From the NCBI RefSeq assembly GCF_009659375.1, contig NZ_WJQT01000015.1, positions 1-62,462 of the forward strand: a DNA stretch of 62,462 nt. The letters are read 5' to 3'. Positions 1 through 8,651 of the stretch are shown in pieces; position 1 is the first letter of the stretch; every line of letters starts with the position of its first letter. Position numbers and translations under genes: made by a program. The notes below the pieces were generated by a model, which did not search any database, was not told where the DNA came from, and saw only the letters and a program-made list of their open reading frames with translations. The stretch is from Fundicoccus ignavus. Its GTDB lineage: Bacteria > Bacillota > Bacilli > Lactobacillales > Aerococcaceae.

Positions 1-116
1 TTTTAACATGAATGTGGCGGTCGGGAAACCAGCCATATTCTAGCATAAAAGGAGGTGTTTTTGTCCCCACGCTGGAAGCTCTCCGGAACCCCCGGCATAG
101 CCAGGGGTTTTCGAAA
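1..116 (+). mobile_element. Probable right end of an IS200/IS605-type element (tnpB 3' flank / possible omega-RNA scaffold)
   Basis: There is no open frame here, but the stretch is clearly richer in G+C than its surroundings. It ends in a compact hairpin at about 92-111 (CCCCCGGC, loop ATA, GCCAGGGG) followed by TTTTCG. A GG-rich segment (GGTCGGGAAACC near 19-31) followed by a 3' hairpin resembles the non-coding tail after tnpB in IS200/IS605 elements, where the omega-RNA scaffold runs into the transposon right end. The transposase itself would lie before the window, so this is recognition by resemblance only. It could equally be the terminator of an unseen upstream gene. Confidence 0.4.
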
Positions 117-147
117 ACATAAAAAAAAGCCAAGCTTTCCAGCTTGG
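117..147 (-). terminator. Rho-independent terminator after the YdcF-family gene
   Basis: On the minus strand a 7-bp stem (CCAAGCT / AGCTTGG, loop GGAA) starts 1-2 bases after the stop codon and runs into an uninterrupted T tract (117-128 as A on the plus strand). Confidence 0.85.
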
Positions 148-148
148 A

Positions 149-1180
149 CTAGTGTACAAAATACTCGACATAATAGCCTAGCAACGTAGGCAATAAATTT
201 AAAATTAAAAACAAAAATGTAATAACACCTAAGAATATGAGATATATTTTACGTTTAAGATAAAGATAACCGATAAACTCACGAATAAAGGCATTGATTG
301 AGAAGTAAAATTTGGTCTTGGCTCCATAACCACTACATTTATAGCCTTGTTCTTTCGCAATAATGAGCGCTCGATAGACATGGTATGAATTACTTACTAT
401 CGCAAATTTCGCATCCATAGTATCCATTAAATTAATTGAAAATTCGACATTTTCTTCAGTGTTAATCGCTTTATCTTCAATAATTATAGACGCTTCTGGG
501 ACACCCTGTTCAATCGCATACTGTGCCATTGCAACTCCTTCAGCTACAAGTTCGTCACTCCCCTGTCCTCCGGTCATAATTAACCGCAAATTGGGATTTT
601 TTCGGTATAGACTAATTGCTTTATCAATTCGTGCTGCAAGTAAAGGCGTGACTTTATCGCCATTTAACCCTGCCCCCAACACAATTAAATAATCAACTTT
701 AGGCTTATATAGATGCCACACGTTTAGCAATGAAGTCACAGTATATAAGTTAAGCGTAATTAAGAAATAACCCACTAATATCGATACAAAATAGTAAAAA
801 CTATTGAGTAAAGTTTGATTCGTAAGATCTTCTTGTATTGGCCAGAAGGTTAAGTATATAAATAATGCTATTCCGAAACCAAGCGCTAATATATTACCAA
901 AGTGAAAACCTTCGTTTTTAATTACTTTGACTCCGTTAAAAAGAAAGGTGAATATCATGACTGTTGGAAATAATAATAAGCCGAAAGCTAACACAATCGC
1001 AATAATATATAGGGGTGCCTCCTGATCAACGGAAATTAGAAAAGTAGCTAATAAAAATAGCGCTGAGCCAATAAATAAAAAGAAACTAATTCCCAACCAA
1101 AGTGTTCGTGGTTCTCGGAAGTATATCCAAAAGTACAAACATCCTAAAAATATAGTTGTCATTAAAAGAAAAATTAACAT
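149..1180 (-). CDS. YdcF/DUF218-family membrane protein
   Basis: Polytopic membrane protein of 343 aa. Four to five hydrophobic segments fill the first ~155 residues. A soluble DUF218 (YdcF/SanA-like) domain follows at about 160-300, with the family signatures DYLIVLGAGL, the TPLLAARID segment, MTGGQGSDE and the IEDKAINTEEN stretch. A last hydrophobic segment lies at about 310-335. YdcF-type domains are Rossmann-like and linked in other bacteria to envelope or nucleotide-linked roles, but no reaction is established for this architecture. It starts with ATG behind a weak GGTGA site, 23 bp after the upstream hypothetical gene, so the two are probably co-transcribed. A strong terminator follows the stop directly. 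Confidence 0.8.
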   Translation of the reverse strand: MLIFLLMTTIFLGCLYFWIYFREPRTLWLGISFFLFIGSALFLLATFLISVDQEAPLYIIAIVLAFGLLLFPTVMIFTFLFNGVKVIKNEGFHFGNILALGFGIALFIYLTFWPIQEDLTNQTLLNSFYYFVSILVGYFLITLNLYTVTSLLNVWHLYKPKVDYLIVLGAGLNGDKVTPLLAARIDKAISLYRKNPNLRLIMTGGQGSDELVAEGVAMAQYAIEQGVPEASIIIEDKAINTEENVEFSINLMDTMDAKFAIVSNSYHVYRALIIAKEQGYKCSGYGAKTKFYFSINAFIREFIGYLYLKRKIYLIFLGVITFLFLILNLLPTLLGYYVEYFVH

Positions 1181-1203
1181 CGCTTCACCATCTTTATATA
1201 AAT

Positions 1204-1881
1204 TTATTGTACTACCCAGCTAGCAATAACATCCTCTGTATGTTGATAAACTGCCGCATCAGCAATATCAGCCTCTACTTTTAAATCAGCAAGCTCGCTC
1301 GGAATAATATATTGTTCGAAAAATCTACTTGAAGTTTCATAAAAGCCAATATCAGAAAATTCAGGTTCAATTAAATGATATTGGGTCCCAACTCTCTTAG
1401 CGGTTGAAATATCATCAGAAAATTCACCATAACGTTTATTGGCATAGACACGAGTACTAGCGATTTGGAAATAGATAAAACTATCGTCTGAACCTAAGTA
1501 TTCTATTTCTTGCTCAATAGGCTGGGGTTCATATAAGCCGATGTTGATAAAGTTATCCACCATGTAACCAACTCGGTAAATGGAAGTTTCAGTGTTCGAG
1601 TAGCGAAACTTATTAAATGGTGCAACCTTATATTGTCTAACAGCAGCGTTTTCATAACGTGTTTTATCAATCAAGTCATTATGCTTATTCAATCCCCAAG
1701 CGGATAAAGATACCATTATTAGCACAATAATCGAACTCACCATAAACAATCTTTTAGCTATTTTATTTTTTAGATTAAACAACGTAGCTAATGCAATAAT
1801 ACCAAAAACAATTGCGATAACTATCTCAATTATCATTTCTTTGTAGTAAAAAGTTTCCATCGAAACCCAATTTTCAAACAT
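1204..1881 (-). CDS. Hypothetical membrane protein with two N-terminal transmembrane segments
   Basis: I do not recognise the family. The 225-aa product has two hydrophobic segments at about residues 17-36 and 43-63. A hydrophilic, probably extracytoplasmic, domain of ~155 residues rich in Tyr, Glu and Ile follows, with no cysteine pairs or catalytic motif I can name. The ATG at 1881 lies behind a poor AGGAAGTGGG-like site. A second Met (residue 8) is possible but has no better ribosome site. It is the first gene of a likely pair with the YdcF-family gene 23 bp downstream. Confidence 0.6.
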   Translation of the reverse strand: MFENWVSMETFYYKEMIIEIVIAIVFGIIALATLFNLKNKIAKRLFMVSSIIVLIMVSLSAWGLNKHNDLIDKTRYENAAVRQYKVAPFNKFRYSNTETSIYRVGYMVDNFINIGLYEPQPIEQEIEYLGSDDSFIYFQIASTRVYANKRYGEFSDDISTAKRVGTQYHLIEPEFSDIGFYETSSRFFEQYIIPSELADLKVEADIADAAVYQHTEDVIASWVVQ

Positions 1882-2041
1882 GTACCAATCCCACTTCCTA
1901 ATAGAAATATTTGTAATAATACGTCTTAATTTAATCAGCTATTTACTTATGATATAATTAACGTCAATGCACTTACAATTATATATTAATGAAATTATTT
2001 TACAATGAAATACAATACATTACTCGCAGGAGGCGATAAAC

Positions 2042-2689
2042 TTGAAAATTTTAGTCACGGGCTTTGACCCTTTTGGGCAGGATACTATTAATCCGGCGCT
2101 AGAAGCTGTTAAACAATTACCAAATGAAATACTTGGCGCATCAATTATAAAACTTGAAATACCAACAATGTTTCATCAATCCGCCAATGTTGTAAATTTA
2201 GCGATTCAACAACACCAACCGGACATCGTGGTACATATTGGTCAGGCAGGAGGTCGCTTCGGAATCACTCCAGAAAGAATTGCTATTAACTTAGACGATG
2301 CACGTATAGCAGATAATTCAAGCCAGCAACCAATTGATCAATTAATTGCTGAAAATGGTCCCGCAGCTTATTTTAGCCAATTGCCAGTTAAAGCAATGGT
2401 AGCTAATATGCAGGAGGTTGGCATACCTTCGACTGTTTCTAATAGCGCAGGAACTTTTGTATGTAATCATATAATGTATCAGACGTTACATTATTGTCAG
2501 ATGAACTATCCGCAAATACAAAGTGGTTTCATTCATGTCCCCTACTTACCGCAACAAGTTGCAGATAAAGCGAGTCTTCCTTCAATGGATTTAAAAACAA
2601 TTGTACAAGGGTTGGTTATTTCGATTGAGACGATCATCACTTATCAAGGTCATGCAGATATAAAAACTGTTGGTGGCAGTTTACATTGA
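2042..2689 (+). CDS. pcp: Pyrrolidone-carboxylate peptidase (pyroglutamyl-peptidase I)
   Basis: Cytosolic cysteine peptidase of clan CF, family C15, which removes N-terminal pyroglutamate from peptides. The 215-aa length is typical. The family landmarks are present: N-terminal KILVTGFDPFG, the Glu region GRFGITPERIAINL (Glu about 80), the nucleophile region SNSAGTFVCNHIMY (Cys about 143) and the His region GFIHVPYLP (His about 166). Translation starts at TTG 2042, placed by a perfect AGGAGG at 2028-2033 with an 8-nt spacer; there is no competing ATG. The gene is monocistronic, facing a convergent gene across a large perfect inverted repeat. It probably serves peptide scavenging. Confidence 0.95.
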   Translation: MKILVTGFDPFGQDTINPALEAVKQLPNEILGASIIKLEIPTMFHQSANVVNLAIQQHQPDIVVHIGQAGGRFGITPERIAINLDDARIADNSSQQPIDQLIAENGPAAYFSQLPVKAMVANMQEVGIPSTVSNSAGTFVCNHIMYQTLHYCQMNYPQIQSGFIHVPYLPQQVADKASLPSMDLKTIVQGLVISIETIITYQGHADIKTVGGSLH

Positions 2690-2714
2690 TAAACTTCAAT
2701 GTAAGCACGTAGAA

Positions 2715-2756
2715 ACCCCATTAAAGGATTGAATAGATTCAATCCTTTAATGGGGT
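2715..2756. terminator. Perfect 20-bp inverted repeat between convergent genes, probable bidirectional terminator
   Basis: Left arm 2715-2734 and right arm 2737-2756 are exact reverse complements separated only by AG. Position between two convergent stops argues for termination in both directions, but the T tracts that follow are short and broken (GTGTGTTTA on plus, TTTCTACG on minus), so it is an atypical intrinsic terminator. Confidence 0.6.
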
Positions 2757-2763
2757 GTGTTTA

Positions 2764-3207
2764 TCAATGTGTAAAATTCTTGATTGGACGTCCTTTAATA
2801 TCATAGACATAATCACGTAACTTTTTGGCATCCGCCATAACAATCATTAAACGATCACGGTAAGGTTCGGCCAACTCTTCATAAAGAAAACTCTCATCAT
2901 TGAGTTGATGCTTAAATCGCAGCGCTTCTACTTCTCCTTTAGTACGCAATTTATATTTGCGTGACGGGAGTGGTTTTGCTGTTTGTCTTTTCTCGATGCG
3001 ATAGTAATAATTATCATCTCCATAGGAAATTTCTAAAGCGCCTGAATTCGTCCGCTTTTTTTCCACGTTATGATGTTTTTCTTTATGGATTTCCCACCAA
3101 ATCTTAATACCTTGCAATGCTTCTTCCTCGGTTAAATAGCTTCCGTGCTCTTTTTTTACATTTGCTCGACGATTGACCCAATAATTCGTATAAACTGTCT
3201 GTGACAT
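2764..3207 (-). CDS. Hypothetical protein, small basic/acidic cytosolic protein
   Basis: I do not recognise this 147-aa protein. It has no signal peptide or membrane segment. It is highly charged (Lys/Arg/Glu), with many aromatic residues (YYYRIEKR, IKIWWEIHKEKHH), and looks like a soluble globular protein. The frame opens three codons earlier (MKF), but AGGAGG abuts that first ATG with no spacer and sits 9 nt before the ATG at 3207 (MSQTVYTN), so the latter is chosen. It stands alone, convergent with pcp and separated from the M20 gene by over 100 bp. Confidence 0.7.
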   Translation of the reverse strand: MSQTVYTNYWVNRRANVKKEHGSYLTEEEALQGIKIWWEIHKEKHHNVEKKRTNSGALEISYGDDNYYYRIEKRQTAKPLPSRKYKLRTKGEVEALRFKHQLNDESFLYEELAEPYRDRLMIVMADAKKLRDYVYDIKGRPIKNFTH

Positions 3208-3325
3208 AAATTTCATCCTCCTTATTAAGTGATTTGATTGTTAGTTTACTGATTCTAATAGTGAAAGTAAATTAATTAGCTTATTTGTTCTTAATCATAT
3301 TATAGCTTATTCTGCATAAAAAGTA

Positions 3326-4510
3326 TTAATTTAAACGGTCTGATAAGATGGAGATAAAGAGTTGCACTCCTTTTAAAAGAGCAGCTTCTTTAATATTAAA
3401 CTTAGGATGGTGTAATGGATAACGTTCTTCAAAATTGAGGTCACTCGTACCTAATTGGAAGAACGCACCTGGTATCTCTTGGGCATAATAGGCAAAATCT
3501 TCACCGATGAGCGAAGGACTTCTTTCAAATACTTTTTTGAAGGCACCTTGAGTTTTAATAACTGAAGCCGCTTGCTTAACAATTTCCTTGTTGTTCAAGA
3601 GTGCAGGATAACCATCTTGATAGTTAATTGACACCTCTCCTTCATTCATTAATGCGATGGCTTCAACCATCTTAATAAGTTTTTCTTTGATTGTAAGACG
3701 TATGTTCTCAGAAAATGTACGTAAAGTACCATAGATTAAAGCTTGATCAGCAATAATATTCTTAGCTGTTCCACCAGCTTGGACGCTACCAAAGGTCAAT
3801 ACTGCTGGTTTAAAAGGATCTACATTACGACTAATCAAGGTTTGTAGATTTGTAATAATTTCGGCGGCGATAATCACTGAATCAACTGCTTCTTGTGGCC
3901 TAGAGGCATGGCCTCCCTTACCTTGAACAGCTATTTGAATCGAATCAGAGGAGGCAGAACTATAATCATAGGAATAACTCATCTCACCTATGTTTAATTG
4001 AGGGTCAACGTGTAGACCATAAATTTCATCCACATCATCTAAACAGCCTGATTCCATAATGCTCTTGGCGCCGCCGGGTTTTACTTCTTCCCCATGTTGG
4101 AAAATAAAAACGATTGTACCATGAAACTCATTTTTCTTATGTTGCATTAAATTAGCAACACCTAATAGAATTGCTGTATGAGCATCATGGCCACAAGCAT
4201 GCATCTTACCTGAGTGAACTGATTTAAATGGCAAGTCGGTTTCCTCTTCAATGGGTAAAGCATCCATATCTGCTCGAAGAGCAATAGTTGGTCCTTTATC
4301 GGTAACACCCTCTATACGAGCAATGACACTGTGACCATTTCCGACAGAACGTTGGATGTCAGGAATGCCATAACTGACTAATTTATCATAAATATAATCT
4401 GAAGTAGCTTGTTCCTGAAAGGACAACTCAGGATGGCGATGTAGATAACGGCGTGACCGAATCACATCCGCTTCTACCCAACTTGCATCATCTATCCATG
4501 TGTTCTGCAT
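3326..4510 (-). CDS. M20 family metallo-amidohydrolase (N-acyl-amino acid / hippurate hydrolase type)
   Basis: Zinc-dependent M20D peptidase, about 394 aa, expected in the cytosol cleaving N-acylated amino acids or small conjugates. The sequence shows RHPELSFQE near the N terminus, the metal-binding MHACGHDAH, FIFQHGEE (catalytic and metal Glu) and a C-terminal HHP motif; a dimerisation lid domain lies at about 185-295. The frame opens at GTG 4519, but AGGTAGG is placed 8 nt before ATG 4510, which is preferred. It overlaps the end of the upstream M20 gene by 23 nt, so the two are translationally coupled. The pair are clear paralogues and the substrate cannot be read from sequence. Confidence 0.88.
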   Translation of the reverse strand: MQNTWIDDASWVEADVIRSRRYLHRHPELSFQEQATSDYIYDKLVSYGIPDIQRSVGNGHSVIARIEGVTDKGPTIALRADMDALPIEEETDLPFKSVHSGKMHACGHDAHTAILLGVANLMQHKKNEFHGTIVFIFQHGEEVKPGGAKSIMESGCLDDVDEIYGLHVDPQLNIGEMSYSYDYSSASSDSIQIAVQGKGGHASRPQEAVDSVIIAAEIITNLQTLISRNVDPFKPAVLTFGSVQAGGTAKNIIADQALIYGTLRTFSENIRLTIKEKLIKMVEAIALMNEGEVSINYQDGYPALLNNKEIVKQAASVIKTQGAFKKVFERSPSLIGEDFAYYAQEIPGAFFQLGTSDLNFEERYPLHHPKFNIKEAALLKGVQLFISILSDRLN

Positions 4511-5723
4511 GTAGTTCACCTACCTTTTCATGAGTGTTGTGTAAACTGTTATAGTGTTTCGCAATAATTAGAAATGCCTTTGCACCATCTATTAAACAAC
4601 GCTCATCTAGTTCAAATTTCGGATGATGATGCGGATAATTGGTACGGCCATTGACACCACCTCTGACATAGAAAAAGGAACCAGGAATTTTCTGTAAATA
4701 ATAGGCAAAGTCCTCTCCGCCCATCCGTGGTCCAGTAGTCAGTATACTTTGATCTGGTAAATTATCTTTGAAAAGTTCACGAATTAAATGAGTTTGTTCA
4801 TGATGATTGAATAATGCTGGATAACCATCAGAAAATTCGACGTTACCCACGGCACCGTGAGCATCACAAATTTGTGTGACCATTTGTTCAATTCTACTTT
4901 TCAATTTATTTCTTAGTTTAGGGTTAAACGTTCTCATAGTTCCACTAAGTTTTGCTTGATCCGCAATGATATTAGCAATTGCTTGGCCAGAGTGGAAAGT
5001 AGCAACTGTAATCACACCAGCATCCATAGGGTTTTTCTGGCGACTGACTAACGTTTGTAGTTGTTGGATAACAAATGCAGCGACGACAGTTGAATCAACC
5101 GTTAAATGAGGACTAGCAGCGTGCCCGCCTTTACCTTGAATTTTAATAACAAAGGAGTCTGAAGCCGCCATCGCAAAACCAGGTCGACATTCAATAGTTC
5201 CGTCATAAGGACGATCGCCTTTTGTATGTAAACCATAAATGACATCTACATCATCCAAAGCACCTGAATTCATAATGCCTTTCGCCCCTCCAGGATGCAT
5301 CTCCTCTGCGTGTTGAAATACAAAAACAATCGTTCCACTTAGTTGATTTTTAATTGAGAGCAATTGCTTAGCTGTCGATAAAAGAATCGTAGTATGCGCA
5401 TCATGTCCACAAGCATGCATCACGCCCGGATAAATAGACTTGTAAGGTAAATTTGTTTCTTCGTTAATAGCTAACGCATCAATATCAGCACGAAATGCGA
5501 TGGTTGGCCCAGGTTTGCCGGTTTCAAGGCGAGTGATGATTCCACCACCTCCAACATTTGTCTCGATGTGTTGGTAGCCAAACTCTCTTAATTTATTCTC
5601 AATAAATCTTCGTGTCTCGTTTTCTTGAAATGAAAGCTCAGGATGTTGATGTAGATGGCGAAATATTGCCAAACTCTCATTAAAAGACTGTTCGATATTC
5701 TCAAAAATATATTCTAAATCCAT
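4488..5723 (-). CDS. M20 family metallo-amidohydrolase, first of a tandem pair
   Basis: Paralogue of the gene that follows it, about 411 aa, with the same layout: HQHPELSFQENET, VMHACGHDAH, FVFQHAEEMHPGG, a lid domain around 190-300 and the C-terminal YPHHHPKFE motif. Metal ligands and catalytic Glu are intact, so it should be an active N-acyl-amino-acid amidohydrolase. The frame can be opened at TTG 5738, but GGAG lies 7 nt before ATG 5723 (MDLEYIF), which is taken as the start. It is the promoter-proximal member of a two-gene operon. Keeping two diverged copies side by side suggests different substrates. Confidence 0.88.
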   Translation of the reverse strand: MDLEYIFENIEQSFNESLAIFRHLHQHPELSFQENETRRFIENKLREFGYQHIETNVGGGGIITRLETGKPGPTIAFRADIDALAINEETNLPYKSIYPGVMHACGHDAHTTILLSTAKQLLSIKNQLSGTIVFVFQHAEEMHPGGAKGIMNSGALDDVDVIYGLHTKGDRPYDGTIECRPGFAMAASDSFVIKIQGKGGHAASPHLTVDSTVVAAFVIQQLQTLVSRQKNPMDAGVITVATFHSGQAIANIIADQAKLSGTMRTFNPKLRNKLKSRIEQMVTQICDAHGAVGNVEFSDGYPALFNHHEQTHLIRELFKDNLPDQSILTTGPRMGGEDFAYYLQKIPGSFFYVRGGVNGRTNYPHHHPKFELDERCLIDGAKAFLIIAKHYNSLHNTHEKVGELHAEHMDR

Positions 5724-5949
5724 CAAATCACTCCGCAATTTTAGTATTTAGAACATTATATTAAAATTAGATTAGAAAAACAATGAATATGAGCCGTTAT
5801 TGCAAATGTGCGAATATTTTTAAAGAATGCATGTCATAAAATATAACAAGACAAGATATAGAAGCGTATTAAAAAAAACGTTAATAAATGTTATTCAATT
5901 GATGTTTTATTAAGCATGTTTTTATGGTGCTTAAGTTACACTCACAATC
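5724..5949. other. Upstream region of the M20 operon, no gene seen
   Basis: AT-rich intergenic DNA between the M20 operon start and the terminator of the GyrI-like gene. Several TATAAT-like strings occur, but no promoter pair with good spacing stands out and no open frame or structured RNA is seen. Confidence 0.5.
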
Positions 5950-5987
5950 AAAAAATCCCCTTATCACTAAGTGTGGTAAGAGGATTT
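5950..5987 (-). terminator. Rho-independent terminator after the GyrI-like gene
   Basis: Minus-strand stem AATCCTCTTACCAC / GTGATAAGGGGATT with one G.T and one mismatch, followed by six T residues. It closes the ktrB-ktrA-GyrI-like transcript. Confidence 0.8.
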
Positions 5988-6026
5988 ATATAAAAGTTGT
6001 TTTGTAATAAACTAATAGTAAATGGA

Positions 6027-6488
6027 TTATAATCTAACAAATGGCACCCAAAGTTCCATCGTATAGTGTTCACTTGTCATATCTCCTTGACTATATAACT
6101 CAAAATCAGGAGTTCCTGCATGTTGGAATCCATAAGTGGGGAAATATTCTTCCATTACATATTGCCAACCATCTTGAATGCTTTGAGGAACTGGTCCTTT
6201 AAGTGTCAGTACGAAATATTCTGCTGAAGGCAACGCTAGAATATCTAAGCCTAATTCTTCAGCTTTTGTATGATCATTCAGGTGATAAGCTGCCATATAG
6301 TTAATTTTATCGCCATTCATTTCACCGTAACATAGACCCATGCTTTGTCCGTTCCCCATCATTTCTAGTGGGATGAATGATGCTTTCTCATAAAGTGCGT
6401 TCCAGGCATTCGGACATTCCGCACTTGTAATTTGTTCTAACTTGATTCCTGCTACTTCAAATGCTTCTTTTTTTACAATTCTCTTCAA
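6027..6488 (-). CDS. GyrI-like / AraC effector-binding domain protein
   Basis: Stand-alone 153-aa small-molecule-binding protein of the GyrI-like (SHV) fold, recognised from the domain-sized length, the N-terminal pattern of a short strand followed by the WNALYEKA helix, and the C-terminal pattern DGWQYVMEEYFPTYGFQH...DFELY, which ends in an acidic/aromatic strand (MELWVPF). Such proteins bind hydrophobic or cationic ligands; no DNA-binding domain is present. The start is TTG 6488 (MKRIVKK); the upstream GGCGG is a weak ribosome site. It lies 26 bp after ktrA and ends in a terminator, so it is probably the last gene of that transcript, with no obvious functional link to potassium uptake. Confidence 0.7.
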   Translation of the reverse strand: MKRIVKKEAFEVAGIKLEQITSAECPNAWNALYEKASFIPLEMMGNGQSMGLCYGEMNGDKINYMAAYHLNDHTKAEELGLDILALPSAEYFVLTLKGPVPQSIQDGWQYVMEEYFPTYGFQHAGTPDFELYSQGDMTSEHYTMELWVPFVRL

Positions 6489-6514
6489 TATATAAAACCG
6501 CCATTTCTAATATT

Positions 6515-7171
6515 TTATCCTTTGAATAATCGTCTTAACGTTTCATCTTTTACTACACCTAATAATTCATCTTGATCCTGTAAGCGTAAGTTACCATCGA
6601 TTTCAACAATATAAGGTTGTTCACCGTGTTTGATCGCGATAATATTAATTCCGTAATTTGCTCTAAAATCTATCTCTGTGAGTGTTTTATTCAGCCACTC
6701 CTTTTTTACGGGAAATGAAGCGATGTGATAAAATTGGCCCAAGTCAACTAGGTCATTTATATGTGGATTAGCAAGTTCTTTTCCAATTCTATTTCCAGTA
6801 TCTACTTCCGGTAATATAACGCGGTCTGCGCCTACTTTTAATAAGACATCTCTATAAGTCTGACTTTTGGACTTAACAATAATGTGTTTAACATTAAGTT
6901 CTTTTAAATTAAGAATCGCAATGATAGTGTCTTCTAAACGTTGAGAGGTGGCGACAATTGCAACATCAGCTGCATTAACGCCTGCTTCTTTTAATTGCTC
7001 AATTTTTGTGAAATCAGCTTGAATGCTTTGATCAATAAGCTCACTCACTTCTTCTACGTGATTCATATTCTTATCAATTGCAATGACATCTTGTCCTTCT
7101 ATCGCAAGACTTTTAGCTAAAGAGGCTCCGAAGAGACCTAGCCCTAAAACTGCGTAAATTCTCTTTTCCAT
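6515..7171 (-). CDS. ktrA: Potassium uptake regulatory subunit KtrA/KtrC (RCK protein)
   Basis: Cytosolic gating subunit that binds nucleotide and controls the KtrB channel-like transporter. An N-terminal Rossmann RCK domain (YAVLGLGLFGASLAKSLA, with the acidic residue of AIDKN ending strand 2) covers residues ~5-135. A C-terminal RCK_C/TrkA_C domain follows at ~140-215. Length (218 aa) is standard. GTG 7180 is possible, but ATG 7171 has the better placed AGG-containing site. The ktrB stop overlaps this ribosome-binding region, so the two genes are tightly coupled. Confidence 0.92.
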   Translation of the reverse strand: MEKRIYAVLGLGLFGASLAKSLAIEGQDVIAIDKNMNHVEEVSELIDQSIQADFTKIEQLKEAGVNAADVAIVATSQRLEDTIIAILNLKELNVKHIIVKSKSQTYRDVLLKVGADRVILPEVDTGNRIGKELANPHINDLVDLGQFYHIASFPVKKEWLNKTLTEIDFRANYGINIIAIKHGEQPYIVEIDGNLRLQDQDELLGVVKDETLRRLFKG

Positions 7172-7180
7172 ATCAATCAC

Positions 7181-8515
7181 CTAACCAATCATAATATTCA
7201 TTTCAGGATATTTTATCGTGCTGTTGTTGCGGTGGGACCCTATCGACCATAGAAATGTAATCAAGCCTACCCTACCCATTAACATTAATATAATCAGTAT
7301 TATTTTACCAATAATTGTTAAATTAGGCGTTAATCCCATTGTTAAACCGACTGTGCTTAGACAAGAAATGACCTCTATTAGTATGTATTCAATACCAAAA
7401 CCATGAGGGATTTCTTCTGTTAGTAAAAGCACCATGCTGGCAAATGTAATAATGGACAAAGCGGCGAGTATAAGAAACAACGCACGACGAATGGTTGCTA
7501 TCTTTACCGTTCTAGCATATATGGTAAATGGTTTGCCTGTAAAATAACGAATTAAAAACATACTGGTCACCATTATTGTGGATACTTTAACACCACCTGC
7601 AATAGAGCCTGAAGAACCACCAATAAACATTAGAATCAATGTAATAAACGTACCTAGAGTGGATAGATGACTGTAATCAATATTCGCATAACCAGCGGTT
7701 CGAGGTGTTACACTTAAAAAGAAGGTATTCATCAAAAAGTCACCTAATGAAAGATGGTTAAAAGTACCATTGATACCTTCTGATAAAATGAACAAAATAA
7801 AACCTGCTATCAAAAGTGTTGCTGTACCAATAAGCGTTAATTTAGTATAACGCAGTAACTTGTGATTATGACGGTAAGTTAATAAATCACGCCAAACCAA
7901 AAATCCCAACCCGCCTGCGATAATTAACATTGAAATAACAAAAAGGACATAAAAATTAGTCTGATAGCCAATTAGACTATCTCCTAATAGATCAAATCCA
8001 GCATTATTAAATGCAGAAATACTATGAAAGAAACCGTATAAAATACCTGTAATCCAACCAAATTGAGGGATGAATGCAAAGCTTAATAATATAGCGCCTA
8101 TACATTGAATGAAAAGAGTAAATTGCACAATGTAAGTCACTATTTTCTTTAAATCAAAATCAGCAGGTAGATTGAGTGATTCTAATAAAACGATTCTTTG
8201 TCGCATATTTGCTTTTGATCCACGCATCATAAAAAATAACATCCAAAGAGTGATGAATCCTAATCCTCCCACTTCAATCAATAGGAGAATGAACATTTTG
8301 CCAAAGGGACTCCAATGTGTCGTGGTGTTTAGCGTGACTTGTCCGGTAACACATAAAGCGGATGTTGCAGTAAATAATGCATCTAAATAACGTGTCCAAT
8401 CTCCACTGGCAGATGACATTGGTAAGGATAGGACAAGTCCGCCAATTATAATTAACCCGATATAAACAGACACAATTATTTGAGATATGGACATAAATTT
8501 AAATATATTTCCCAT
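7181..8515 (-). CDS. ktrB: Potassium uptake transmembrane subunit KtrB (TrkH/KtrB family)
   Basis: Integral membrane K+ (Na+-dependent) transporter subunit of 444 aa, built from four M1-P-M2 repeats with selectivity-filter segments such as ATSALCVTGQ, ISAFNNAGFD, VTPRTAGYAN and SCLSTVGLTMG. It pairs with KtrA, encoded directly downstream. The start ATG 8515 follows AGGAGG at a rather long spacing of 12 nt. Two-subunit Ktr systems are the usual housekeeping K+ uptake route in Firmicutes and support osmotic adaptation. Confidence 0.94.
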   Translation of the reverse strand: MGNIFKFMSISQIIVSVYIGLIIIGGLVLSLPMSSASGDWTRYLDALFTATSALCVTGQVTLNTTTHWSPFGKMFILLLIEVGGLGFITLWMLFFMMRGSKANMRQRIVLLESLNLPADFDLKKIVTYIVQFTLFIQCIGAILLSFAFIPQFGWITGILYGFFHSISAFNNAGFDLLGDSLIGYQTNFYVLFVISMLIIAGGLGFLVWRDLLTYRHNHKLLRYTKLTLIGTATLLIAGFILFILSEGINGTFNHLSLGDFLMNTFFLSVTPRTAGYANIDYSHLSTLGTFITLILMFIGGSSGSIAGGVKVSTIMVTSMFLIRYFTGKPFTIYARTVKIATIRRALFLILAALSIITFASMVLLLTEEIPHGFGIEYILIEVISCLSTVGLTMGLTPNLTIIGKIILIILMLMGRVGLITFLWSIGSHRNNSTIKYPEMNIMIG

Positions 8516-8600
8516 CTTGATTGTTTGCCTCCTAACCTAAGAATTGCGAATCTGCGCTTACACAGAAATTATTGAACATATGAATGTTTAATATTACAAG

Positions 8601-8641
8601 TAAAAGCAACTCTATCGCCCGCAGTTAGTAGCAGATAGAGC
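8601..8641 (-). terminator. Possible terminator after the serpin gene
   Basis: Minus-strand stem CTCTATC / GATAGAG with a 17-nt loop, followed by TTGCTTTTAC. The stem is short and the T tract is interrupted, so termination here is only probable. Confidence 0.4.
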
Positions 8642-8651
8642 CGTTATATGA

